Positions 1-5,494 of a stretch of DNA of 7,404 nt are shown one piece after another. The notes below the pieces were generated by a model. That model did no database searches. It was not told where the DNA came from and worked only from the letters and a program-made list of their open reading frames with translations. The DNA lies in contig JAAWGY010000107.1 of assembly GCA_022795575.1 (NCBI GenBank), positions 1 to 7,404 on the forward strand, in the 5' to 3' direction. Source of the stretch: Angelakisella sp. (lineage in GTDB: Bacteria; Bacillota; Clostridia; Oscillospirales; Ruminococcaceae). The position numbers were made by a program, and so were the translations under genes. The number at the start of each line of letters is the position of its first letter. The first letter of the stretch is position 1.

Positions 1-56
1 CCAGGGCGCAGCCCTGGTCGCTCTTTGGTTACTTTCTGGCGAACCAGAAAGTGACC
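1..56. repeat. Two-hairpin repeat module at window edge
   Basis: Two back-to-back hairpins with no gene. The first is CCAGGGC/GCCCTGG with a 3-nt loop (1-17), the same motif found as hairpin II in repeat copies A-D. The second pairs GGTTACTTTCTGG (27-39) with CCAGAAAGTGACC (44-56) around a CGAA loop, 13 pairs with one G-T wobble. It is probably the distal extension of repeat copy A or the start of another copy cut by the window edge. A decayed piece of the same module seems present near 4549-4572. Function is unknown; a role in RNA or single-stranded DNA folding is inference. Confidence 0.6.
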
Positions 57-89
57 CCCCGCCGGGCAGGCGGTCAAGGAATATACTTC

Positions 90-489
90 TTCAGTTACGT
101 ACTGCCCAAGAAAGGCCACCAAACCACACCCATACAAAGACAGAAGACACCGTGCGCAAAAGGACAGCTAAGCTGCGAACGGACAGGCTTTAAGGCCGGT
201 GGTCCCAAAATGCGCCCGCCTCCAGCGCCTTTGGCGCGCGGCGGGCTGTTTTGGGGAGAAAGGCCCTACCCCTAACCCCGGCCGCGGTTTGCGCTTCCTG
301 GCAAGGTGGGAGGAAAACTGCGATTGGCCCCATCCTCACCAGAAAGCAGCTGTTTAGAACCGCGGCCTGGGGGCCTGCCGAAATGCTCCTTGGCCAAGCT
401 ATGCCTAAGTGACAGCGCCCTGGGGAGTTTCGCTCCTGCGGGAGCGACCAGGGCTCTGCCCTGGACCTGCAAGCCTTTGAAAAGGCTTG
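90..489 (-). repeat. Structured intergenic repeat, copy A
   Basis: First of four related long repeats, read on the minus strand from 489 down to about 90, starting 48 nt beyond the copA stop. In repeat order it holds: hairpin I CAAGCCTT/AAGGCTTG (470-489); hairpin II CCAGGGC/GCCCTGG (448-464); hairpin III TCGCTCC/GGAGCGA with a CGCA loop on the minus strand (430-447); a 10-bp inverted repeat GGCCGCGGTT/AACCGCGGCC (280-289 and 358-367); and a long hairpin from CCCAAAA to TTTTGGG enclosing GCCCGCC/GGCGGGC (204-255). The shared block ttcagttacgtactgc marks the distal end (from about 90). Hairpin IV of the other copies is lost here. It contains no credible coding sequence and may act as the copA 3' untranslated region. 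Confidence 0.8.
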
Positions 490-536
490 ACCCAAACTTT
501 AGCGCCCTTCGGGCCCTGGGGCGACAGGTCCTCGCG

Positions 537-2741
537 CTATTTGGACGGATCAAAGGCATTCAGCCGCAGCGCGTTTGTCACCACCGATACGCTGGAAAGG
601 CTCATCGCCGCAGCCCCCAGCATGGGATTAAGCAGCGGCCCGTTAAACAGGTAAAGCAGCCCAGCCGCCACCGGTATCCCCAGCGTATTGTAGCAAAATG
701 CCCAAAACAGATTCTGCCGTACATTGCGGATGGTAGCCCGCCCTAATTTCAGCGCCGTCACCACATCCCGTATCGAGCTCTTCACCAGCACCACATCCGC
801 CGCCTCAATGGCAACATCGGTGCCGCTGCCAATGGCAACCCCCAGGTCCGCCTGGGTAAGGGCCGGCGCGTCGTTGATGCCGTCCCCCACCATCGCCACC
901 TTCTCCCCCTGGTCCATCAGCTCCTTGACATACCGGGCCTTGTCCTGGGGCAGCACCTCAGCATAAACCGCCGAAAGCCCCACCTCCCGGGCAATAGCTT
1001 CCGCCGTCTTGCGGTTGTCCCCTGTGATCATGGCGGTTTTCACCCCCAGCGCCTCCAGCGCCTGGATCGCAGCCCTGCTGTCCTCCTTGACCACGTCAGC
1101 CACCGCAATGGTCCCAGCCAAAACCCCGCCTACCGTCACCAGCATGGGAGTCTTGCCCATGGCAGCCAGCCGGTCCGCCTCCTCGGTCCTGGGCAGCTCC
1201 AGCCAAGCAGCGCTGCCCACCTTGACCTCCCGCCCCTCTACCTGGCCCAATACCCCCTTGCCGGTAACAGAGGCAAACCCCTCCACCTCGGTCAGGGGGA
1301 GCTCCCGCTCCACCGCCGCCGTAACGATGGCCTGCCCCAAGGGGTGCTCGCTGCCCCGTTCGCAGGACGCAGCCAGCCGCAGCAGCTCCGCCTCCTCCAT
1401 GCCACCGGCGGGCAGGATATCGGTAACACGGGGGCGTCCCTGGGTGATGGTGCCGGTTTTGTCAAAGATAACCGCCGTCACCCGGCTGGCCATCTCCAGC
1501 GCCTGGGCATCCTTAAAGAGGACGCCGTTTTGGGCCCCCTTGCCGGTGCCAACCATAATGGCGGTAGGGGTGGCAAGCCCCAGGGCGCAGGGGCAGGCGA
1601 TGACCAGCACCGAGATAAAGACGCTGACCACAAAGCCCAGCTCCTTGCCCGCCAGTGCCCAAAGGATGGCGGAGACAAGGGCGATGGCCATCACCGCGGG
1701 GACAAAGACTCCGGCCACCTTATCCGCAAGCCGGGCAATGGGCGCCTTTGAGCCCTGGGCGTCCTCCACCAGCTTGATGATCTGGGCCAGGGCGGTGTCC
1801 CGGCCCACCCGGTCGGCCCGAACCCGGAGGAATCCTCCCTGGTTGATGGTGGCGCCAGTGACTTTGTCCCCGGGGGCTTTATCCACCGGCATACTTTCAC
1901 CGGTAAGCATACTCTCGTCCACCGCCGATTCCCCCGACAGTACAACGCCGTCGGTGGGGATTTTGGCCCCGGGTTTTACCAGAAGGACATCCCCCACCCG
2001 CACGTCGGCCAGGGGGATTTCCCGCTCCGCGCCGTCCCGCTCCACCAGGGCGGTTTTGGGGGACAGAGCCATCAGGCGCTTGATGGACTCGCCGGTGCGG
2101 CCCTTGGAGTTGTCCTCCATGGTTTTGCCCAGGAGCACCAGGGCGATTATCATAGAGGCGCTTTCAAAATACAGGCTATGGATGGCGTGGGGGTTGCCGG
2201 CCAGCACCTGGGAGAGGCCATACAGGCTATACAAAAAGGCTGCGGTGGTGCCGATGGCTACCAGGCTATCCATATTGGGGGTGCGGCGGAACAGCTGAGA
2301 GTAGCCTACGGTATAGAAGCTATAACCGGCGGCCAGGACGGGGATACAGAGGGCCAGCTGGATGAGGGCATAGGCTTTGCTATGGGCCATCAGGTCGATG
2401 GGGACGGGGAAGAGCATGGGGCCCATGGCAATACAGAAGAGGGGGATGGCGAAGAGCATAGCCACCAAAAGGCGGATGCGGAGGCTGCGGGAGTGGTCGC
2501 TTTTCCGCTTTTCGGTTTGCTCGGGGGTTTCGTCGGCCACCACGGTAAAGCCTGCGTTTTCCACGGCTTCGGTGATGCCGTCCATACCGATGACGGCTTC
2601 GTCGTACTGGACGGCTGCCATTTCGGTGGCGATATTGACGGTGGCGGAGAGGACGCCTTTGCGGCGGTTGAGGACACGTTCCAGGTTTGCGGAGCAGGCG
2701 GCGCAGTACATCCCGCCGATTCGCAGTTGCTTTGTTGTCAT
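537..2741 (-). CDS. copA: Cu(I)-exporting P1B-type ATPase CopA
   Basis: Membrane ATPase that pumps Cu(I) out of the cytoplasm. The 734-aa product has one N-terminal heavy-metal-binding domain (about 1-70, Cys13 and Cys16 in GMYCAAC). Membrane segments lie near 88-111, 122-146, 157-176 and 189-206. The actuator domain carries TGES (280-283). A further membrane pair (about 342-390) contains the CPC metal site (383-385). The phosphorylation motif DKTGT starts at Asp427, SEHPLG has His466-Pro467, and the hinge GDGIND is at 619-624. The last membrane pair has Tyr684-Asn685 and MSLSS (713-717). CPC plus YN plus MSxxS is the Cu(I) P1B-1 signature. The chosen ATG has GGTGA 7 nt upstream; an upstream extension in the same frame would only translate repeat copy B. 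It is the third operon gene after csoR and copZ but lies 443 nt beyond copZ. No copper operator is seen directly upstream. Confidence 0.95.
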   Translation of the reverse strand: MTTKQLRIGGMYCAACSANLERVLNRRKGVLSATVNIATEMAAVQYDEAVIGMDGITEAVENAGFTVVADETPEQTEKRKSDHSRSLRIRLLVAMLFAIPLFCIAMGPMLFPVPIDLMAHSKAYALIQLALCIPVLAAGYSFYTVGYSQLFRRTPNMDSLVAIGTTAAFLYSLYGLSQVLAGNPHAIHSLYFESASMIIALVLLGKTMEDNSKGRTGESIKRLMALSPKTALVERDGAEREIPLADVRVGDVLLVKPGAKIPTDGVVLSGESAVDESMLTGESMPVDKAPGDKVTGATINQGGFLRVRADRVGRDTALAQIIKLVEDAQGSKAPIARLADKVAGVFVPAVMAIALVSAILWALAGKELGFVVSVFISVLVIACPCALGLATPTAIMVGTGKGAQNGVLFKDAQALEMASRVTAVIFDKTGTITQGRPRVTDILPAGGMEEAELLRLAASCERGSEHPLGQAIVTAAVERELPLTEVEGFASVTGKGVLGQVEGREVKVGSAAWLELPRTEEADRLAAMGKTPMLVTVGGVLAGTIAVADVVKEDSRAAIQALEALGVKTAMITGDNRKTAEAIAREVGLSAVYAEVLPQDKARYVKELMDQGEKVAMVGDGINDAPALTQADLGVAIGSGTDVAIEAADVVLVKSSIRDVVTALKLGRATIRNVRQNLFWAFCYNTLGIPVAAGLLYLFNGPLLNPMLGAAAMSLSSVSVVTNALRLNAFDPSK

Positions 2742-2826
2742 AGGAGCATCACCGAGCCTTTCATTCCGGTTCCAGAGGCAGCACCTGCCGCCTGTTGTGT
2801 AGATGTTGGGAAAAGAATAGCAAAGC

Positions 2827-3161
2827 AGCCTATCCCACAGGTTGTGCCCGCCCGGGCCACCGGGCCGCAGGTCCAGGGCCGCGCAGGCCCTGGTCGCTCC
2901 CGCAGGAGCGAAACTCCCCAGGGCGACTATAACATAGGTAGGGCTTGTGCCGAGGAGCACGAGCCCTGCCATTCTGTTGTAGGCCGTCAGGCCGCGGTTT
3001 TGAACAGCGGCGTTTTGGTGAGGATGGGGGCTATTGCGGTCATGTAGCCTGCTGGCGGGGAAGCGCAAACCGCGGCCGGGGTTAGGAGTAGCCGCTATCT
3101 CCCCAAAACAGCCCGCCGGCGCAGCTGGCGGGCGCATTTTGGGCAGACGGGCCTAAAAGCC
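2827..3161 (+). repeat. Structured intergenic repeat, copy B
   Basis: Forward copy filling most of the 443-nt gap between copZ and copA, antisense to the operon. It holds hairpin I GCCCGG/CCGGGC (2850-2865); hairpin II CCAGGGCC/GGCCCTGG; hairpin III TCGCTCC/GGAGCGA with a CGCA loop; hairpin IV, 14 pairs (2937-2950 with 2957-2970); the 11-bp inverted repeat at 2990-3000 and 3067-3077; and the long CCCAAAA...TTTTGGG hairpin around 3113-3143, with a shorter central loop than copies A and C. Similarity to copy C stops at about 3161. Outside the repeat, 2742-2826 holds the copA leader, including a GGCAG/CTGCC hairpin at 2777-2789. Confidence 0.8.
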
Positions 3162-3184
3162 CTTCGGGAGCACCCAAGCCTCAC

Positions 3185-3394
3185 TTATCCCTCCACCACG
3201 TCAAACCCGCAGTTTTCCACAACCTCCCGCAGGCCATCCAGCCCCACCCGGGCCTCGTCGTACTCCACCTCTGCCGCGGCGGCCTCCAGGCTCACCTTAG
3301 CGGAGATCACCCCGTCCCGCTTGTTCAGCATCTTCTCCAGGTTAGAAGAGCATCCGTTGCAGTGCATTCCGGCAATTTTCAGTGTTACATTCAT
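3185..3394 (-). CDS. copZ: CopZ-like copper chaperone (HMA domain)
   Basis: A single heavy-metal-associated domain of 69 aa, the usual size of a free copper chaperone. The metal motif GMHCNGC places Cys12 and Cys15 in the first loop, and the rest has the expected beta-alpha-beta-beta-alpha-beta pattern ending in GFDVVEG. Members of this family bind Cu(I) in the cytoplasm and pass it to CopA-type ATPases and to CsoR. The start is ATG at 3394 with AAGGAG 8 nt upstream; a GTG one codon further upstream is possible but is only 5 nt from that site. It sits 66 nt after csoR on the same strand, so cotranscription is likely. It resembles the N-terminal domain of CopA but is a separate gene with its own ribosome binding site. 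A mercury-type role is possible but less likely beside csoR and copA. Confidence 0.88.
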   Translation of the reverse strand: MNVTLKIAGMHCNGCSSNLEKMLNKRDGVISAKVSLEAAAAEVEYDEARVGLDGLREVVENCGFDVVEG

Positions 3395-3432
3395 CACAAT
3401 AACTCCTTCTTTCGGTTGTCAATATTGGCAAA

Positions 3433-3453
3433 GCGGGGGGATAATATCCCCGC
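3433..3453 (-). other. Small hairpin between csoR and copZ
   Basis: In the 66-nt csoR-copZ spacer, GGGGAT (3437-3442) and ATCCCC (3446-3451) can pair around a 3-nt loop, or GCGGGG can pair with CCCCGC across a wider loop. No T-run follows on the minus strand, so it is not a convincing terminator. It might affect relative expression or mRNA stability, but that is inference. Confidence 0.3.
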
Positions 3454-3460
3454 CTCTGCG

Positions 3461-3733
3461 CTATTTCATCAGCTTTTCCAGCACACCGGCCAGCTCGGAG
3501 AGCTTTTGCCGGGCGGCTTCCCGGTCTCCGCTTTCCACGGCGTCCAGGACGCAGCGGTCCAGATGGGCCTGTAGCACCTCCCGGTTGGCCCTGCGGAGGA
3601 TGGCGTCCGCCGCCATAATCTGCCCCGAGATATCCAGGCAATAGCGGTCCTCCTCCACCATCCGGAGGATGCCCTCCAGCTGGCCCTGGGCGGTTTTTAG
3701 CAGCCGGGTGATTTTGTTGGGGTCTGCCTGCAT
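3461..3733 (-). CDS. csoR: CsoR-type copper-sensing repressor
   Basis: A 90-aa all-alpha repressor of the CsoR/RcnR (DUF156) family. The helix core KITRLLKTAQGQLEGILRMV and the segment with YCLDIS are typical. The Cu(I) ligand set Cys-His-Cys is present as Cys32, His57 and Cys61; the 25- and 4-residue spacings match copper-sensing CsoR proteins rather than nickel/cobalt (RcnR) or formaldehyde (FrmR) branches. In the family, apo-protein binds GC-rich operators and Cu(I) binding releases it. The ATG at 3733 has a near-perfect AGGAGGTG site 5 nt upstream; longer versions of the frame would run through the promoter and operator, so they are rejected. It is first gene of the minus-strand cop operon, followed by copZ and copA, and is probably autoregulated through the palindrome at 3758-3779. 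Confidence 0.93.
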   Translation of the reverse strand: MQADPNKITRLLKTAQGQLEGILRMVEEDRYCLDISGQIMAADAILRRANREVLQAHLDRCVLDAVESGDREAARQKLSELAGVLEKLMK

Positions 3734-3757
3734 GGTGACACCTCCTTTTTTGCGCGT

Positions 3758-3779
3758 ACACCCCACCCCTGGGGGGTGT
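3758..3779 (-). promoter_or_regulatory. Probable CsoR operator
   Basis: A GC-rich inverted repeat, ACACCCC and GGGGTGT separated by 8 nt, with an alternative inner pairing ACCCC/GGGGT. It lies just downstream of the -10 box of the csoR promoter and upstream of the ribosome binding site, so a bound repressor would cover the start of transcription. CsoR proteins are known to bind C-run/G-run palindromes of this kind. A further ACACCCCC half-site lies just upstream of the -35 box (about 3821-3828). Assignment is from sequence and position only. Confidence 0.7.
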
Positions 3780-3790
3780 CTGCTGGGGAT

Positions 3791-3820
3791 AGTATACCAT
3801 GGCGGTGTAGCTTTTGTCAA
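3791..3820 (-). promoter_or_regulatory. cop operon promoter (sigma-70/sigma-A type)
   Basis: On the minus strand a perfect -35 TTGACA (3820-3815) is followed after 18 nt by TATACT (3796-3791), a 5/6 match to the -10 consensus. It directs transcription into csoR, about 58 nt upstream of its start codon, with the CsoR-type palindrome just downstream. Confidence 0.8.
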
Positions 3821-3881
3821 GGGGGTGTTTGGGGAGGGGTAGCGGCACTTTACCGCAGAAGGAGCACCTGCTCTGCACGTC

Positions 3882-4145
3882 TCAAACGCTGTTGCTCAGG
3901 CAATAGGGAAGTCCCTCAAAAAAGACATCGTAGCTTTCGGCGCAGTAAATTTCCTTCAGCGCCATAAGGACACTGACCTTGATGCTGTAACGTCCCTGTT
4001 CTATTTTGGCGTAAATTTCGGGCGTCATGTACAATCCCATAAGCTCCAGCTTTGCGGATACCTGCTCCTGGGTGAGGCCCACCTGTTTACGAAGTCTTTG
4101 GAGGTTGCCTCCAATTGAGATGTCCTGCTTTAAGCCATTCGACAT
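3882..4145 (-). CDS. Small Xre-family helix-turn-helix regulator
   Basis: An 87-aa protein that is mostly a Cro/C1-type DNA-binding domain. Residues about 13-67 match the five-helix pattern, with LRKQVGLTQEQVSAKLEL forming the region of the helix-turn-helix and IYAKIEQGRYSIKVSVLMAL the following helices. No sensor or catalytic domain is visible; about 20 residues follow the domain. The ATG at 4145 has GGAGG 7 nt upstream; the longer frame from 4226 would run over the putative operators. It is divergent from the small gene at 4247, with two copies of GGATAAATACATCC between them, which suggests it represses both its own gene and the neighbour. Codon use and base composition are AT-richer than the cop and pckA genes, consistent with transfer. 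It is unlikely to belong to the cop operon, since csoR has its own promoter 61 nt downstream. Confidence 0.82.
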   Translation of the reverse strand: MSNGLKQDISIGGNLQRLRKQVGLTQEQVSAKLELMGLYMTPEIYAKIEQGRYSIKVSVLMALKEIYCAESYDVFFEGLPYCLSNSV

Positions 4146-4164
4146 GAAAATCCCTCCGTTTTTT

Positions 4165-4178
4165 GGATAAATACATCC
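4165..4178. promoter_or_regulatory. Putative Xre operator, site 1
   Basis: GGATAAATACATCC, an imperfect palindrome with GGAT/ATCC ends, lies about 19 nt upstream of the Xre start codon and directly before its ribosome binding site. An identical copy, including the preceding TT, occurs 50 bp away at site 2. The repetition in a divergent intergenic region next to a helix-turn-helix gene points to an autoregulatory operator. Confidence 0.6.
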
Positions 4179-4214
4179 TGCTATTGATTTTACCCGAATT
4201 TGTTGGATGTGATT

Positions 4215-4228
4215 GGATAAATACATCC
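4215..4228. promoter_or_regulatory. Putative Xre operator, site 2
   Basis: Second identical GGATAAATACATCC, lying just before the ribosome binding site of the plus-strand small gene. A related partial motif, TTGGATGT, starts at 4203, exactly 10 bp before the TTGGAT of this site, so it could be a third half-site on the same face of the helix. Confidence 0.6.
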
Positions 4229-4246
4229 AGCTTGGAGGGTTTTACA

Positions 4247-4453
4247 ATGTCGAAGGCAAAGTCTTTTGATAAAATCATGGAAATTGTAAATGGTTTGTCG
4301 GAATTTAAACAGCTTGCTTTTCAATGGGCGCTATGTCACTACAAGTTAATGGAGCTATTATGTACAGAAAAAGCCCCACTCTCTATAGAGGAATTTGAGA
4401 AAGAGCTAAAAAGGCCATCAACACAAATGATTATGTGTACTATGTACTTTTGA
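4247..4453 (+). CDS. Small protein of unknown function, probably frameshifted
   Basis: I do not recognise the family. The open frame encodes 68 aa from an ATG with GGAGG 8 nt upstream (4234-4238), a good start. Residues 1-55 look like a helical, charged soluble protein (MSKAKSFDKIMEIVNG..., IEEFEKELK). After the five-A run at 4408-4412 the zero frame turns into an unlikely tail, PSTQMIMCTMYF. The -1 frame instead reads KAINTNDYVYYVLL and onward to a TAA at 4492-4494, a natural helical continuation giving about 82 aa. So one A has probably been lost, or -1 slippage occurs at CTAAAAAGG. The gene's end overlaps a perfect 25-bp inverted repeat, so even the repaired frame may be cut short. It is divergent from the Xre gene and probably controlled by it; partner or target functions are unknown. 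Confidence 0.55.
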   Translation: MSKAKSFDKIMEIVNGLSEFKQLAFQWALCHYKLMELLCTEKAPLSIEEFEKELKRPSTQMIMCTMYF

Positions 4454-4501
4454 TTTATCTGAATGTTGTATCAAAGGATACAACATTCAGATAAATCAAA
4501 A
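4448..4501. repeat. Perfect 25-bp inverted repeat with 4-nt loop
   Basis: Bases 4448-4472 are the exact reverse complement of 4477-4501, with AAAG between. It overlaps the stop codon of the small gene at 4247. The stem is AT-rich and no T-run follows on either outward side, so a simple intrinsic terminator is a weak explanation, though the outer A/T tracts inside the stem could serve one bidirectionally. The left arm reads as good coding sequence in the -1 frame, which suggests that the right arm is a fold-back copy of it. Confidence 0.85.
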
Positions 4502-4548
4502 ATTGGATGAACCGAAAAGCTTATAAAATGGCAAATGCCTTTGTTATT

Positions 4549-4743
4549 GCCGGTCGGCGAACCAAAGAGCCCAAGCAGCGCCGGACCCCGGCGGGGGAGG
4601 GCGGTGTCTTATGCCAGTGGAAAAAGCCTTGCCAAGGCGGCAAGCGGGAAGGTGTGGGATAGTCCTTTGGGCCGGAGGGGCAAAAATGCGCCCGCCCCAC
4701 AATCAAGCATAGCTGCAAACCAGCCAGCCTATCCCATTCCCCC
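4549..4743. repeat. Degenerate fragments of the intergenic repeat
   Basis: A gene-free stretch with short matches to the repeat family: AACCAAAGAGC near 4560 matches the reverse complement of the module at 1-56; AAAATGCGCCCGCC at 4683-4696 matches the outer hairpin of copies A-C; and CAGCCTATCCCA near 4725-4736 matches the beginning of copy B. A CATTCCC/GGGAATG hairpin follows around 4734-4753. It appears to be a decayed or rearranged copy. The ORFs here are compositionally unlike genes and lack ribosome binding sites. Confidence 0.45.
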
Positions 4744-4772
4744 CGCTGGGAATGAGATCCGCCGGAGGCACC

Positions 4773-5240
4773 TTTTCAGTTACGTACTGCTCAAGAAAGG
4801 CCGCTAAAACCAAAGGCCTGCCCCACCTAACCCAACACAGAAAAACAGCAGGCACCTTTCGCAAAAGGACAGCTAAGCTGCGAATGGACAGGCTTTTAGG
4901 CCGGTGAACCCAAAATGCGCCCGCCTCCAGCGCCTACGGCGCGCGGCGGGCTGTTTTAGGGAGAAAGGCCCTACCCCTAACCCCGGCCGCGGTTTGCGCT
5001 TCCCCGCCAGGCGGCTACCAACCCGCAATAGCCCCCATCCTCACCCAAACGCCGCCGATAAGAACCGCGGCCTGACGGCCTACAACAGAACGGCAGGGCC
5101 TGTGCAAAAAACACAAGCCCTGCCGTTGTGATAGTCAACCTGGAGCGTTTCGCCCGCTGCGGCGGGCGACCAGGGCCTGCGCGGCCCTGGACCTGCGGCC
5201 GGGTAGCCCCGGCGGGCACAACCTATGGGACAGGCTGCTT
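4773..5240 (-). repeat. Structured intergenic repeat, copy C
   Basis: Longest copy, read on the minus strand from about 5240 to 4773, upstream of and antisense to pckA. Hairpin I is GCCGGG/CCCGGC (5198-5213), a compensated change from GCCCGG/CCGGGC in B and D, with the same GCTA loop as D. Hairpin II is CCAGGGCC/GGCCCTGG. Hairpin III is TCGCCCGC/GCGGGCGA (5150-5169) with the same CGCA loop but a different stem. Hairpin IV has 16 pairs (5089-5104 with 5112-5127). The 10-bp inverted repeat is at 4985-4994 and 5063-5072. The outer hairpin CCCAAAA...TTTTAGG lies around 4909-4960. It shares the distal block ttcagttacgtactgc with copy A. No gene is seen. Confidence 0.8.
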
Positions 5241-5344
5241 CGCTTCCCGTTCCCTGCTTCACCCCAAACCCACTCCCAACTTTTTACCTCCCTAATTGCA
5301 GATTTTTTAACAATTTGTCTATAGCATTCTCCCAAAGAGTGTAT

Positions 5345-5350
5345 TATAAT
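5345..5350 (+). promoter_or_regulatory. Candidate -10 box of pckA promoter
   Basis: A perfect TATAAT in an AT-rich patch (about 5280-5390) between repeat copy C and pckA. No good -35 lies at 17 nt: TAGCAT (5322-5327) is poor, and TTGTCT (5315-5320) is too far at 24 nt. It would give a leader of about 135-140 nt. Confidence 0.45.
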
Positions 5351-5359
5351 AAATGACAT

Positions 5360-5389
5360 AAAGAAACTGGGGTAGCTTGTTTCTTTTTT
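5360..5389 (+). other. Hairpin plus T-run in pckA leader
   Basis: AAAGAAAC (5360-5367) can pair with GTTTCTTT (5379-5386) around an 11-nt loop, followed by three more T. It would sit near the 5' end of the transcript. The stem is weak (two GC pairs), so it may be an mRNA 5' stabiliser, a poor attenuator or chance. A second possible stem, GCCGGA/TCCGGC, lies at 5431-5457. Confidence 0.25.
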
Positions 5390-5494
5390 GGCGCGGTATC
5401 CTCCCAATAGGTCCTGGTCCACAGCGGCCTGCCGGAATCTCCCTCCCCTGCTCCGGCAACGCCAGACATCATTGAGAAAGAGGTTGAAGTGAGC

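Noticed and set aside
51..275. Small plus-strand ORF with a SYVLPKKG segment, similar to one ending near 4807
   Set aside because: Both arise from the shared repeat block (ttcagttacgtactgc and following), lack ribosome binding sites and differ elsewhere; better explained as repeat translation.
1009..2298. Long plus-strand ORF of 429 codons antisense to copA
   Set aside because: Ser/Thr/Ala-rich shadow of a well-conserved ATPase gene in GC-rich DNA.
2742..3137. N-terminal extension of copA by 132 residues in the same frame
   Set aside because: It translates repeat copy B, adds low-complexity sequence before a typical HMA start, and the ATG at 2741 fits the family length.
3855..3876. Hairpin after the Xre gene as an intrinsic terminator
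   Set aside because: GCAGA/TCTGC and GAGCA/TGCTC pairings compete with each other and no T-run follows on the minus strand.
4163..4246. TTG start for the small plus-strand gene
   Set aside because: It lies inside putative operator site 1 and has no ribosome binding site; ATG 4247 has GGAGG at ideal spacing.
5489..5494. GTG start for pckA two codons upstream
   Set aside because: Kept as an alternative only: its spacing to GAGG is plausible, but ATG 5495 gives the usual family N-terminus.
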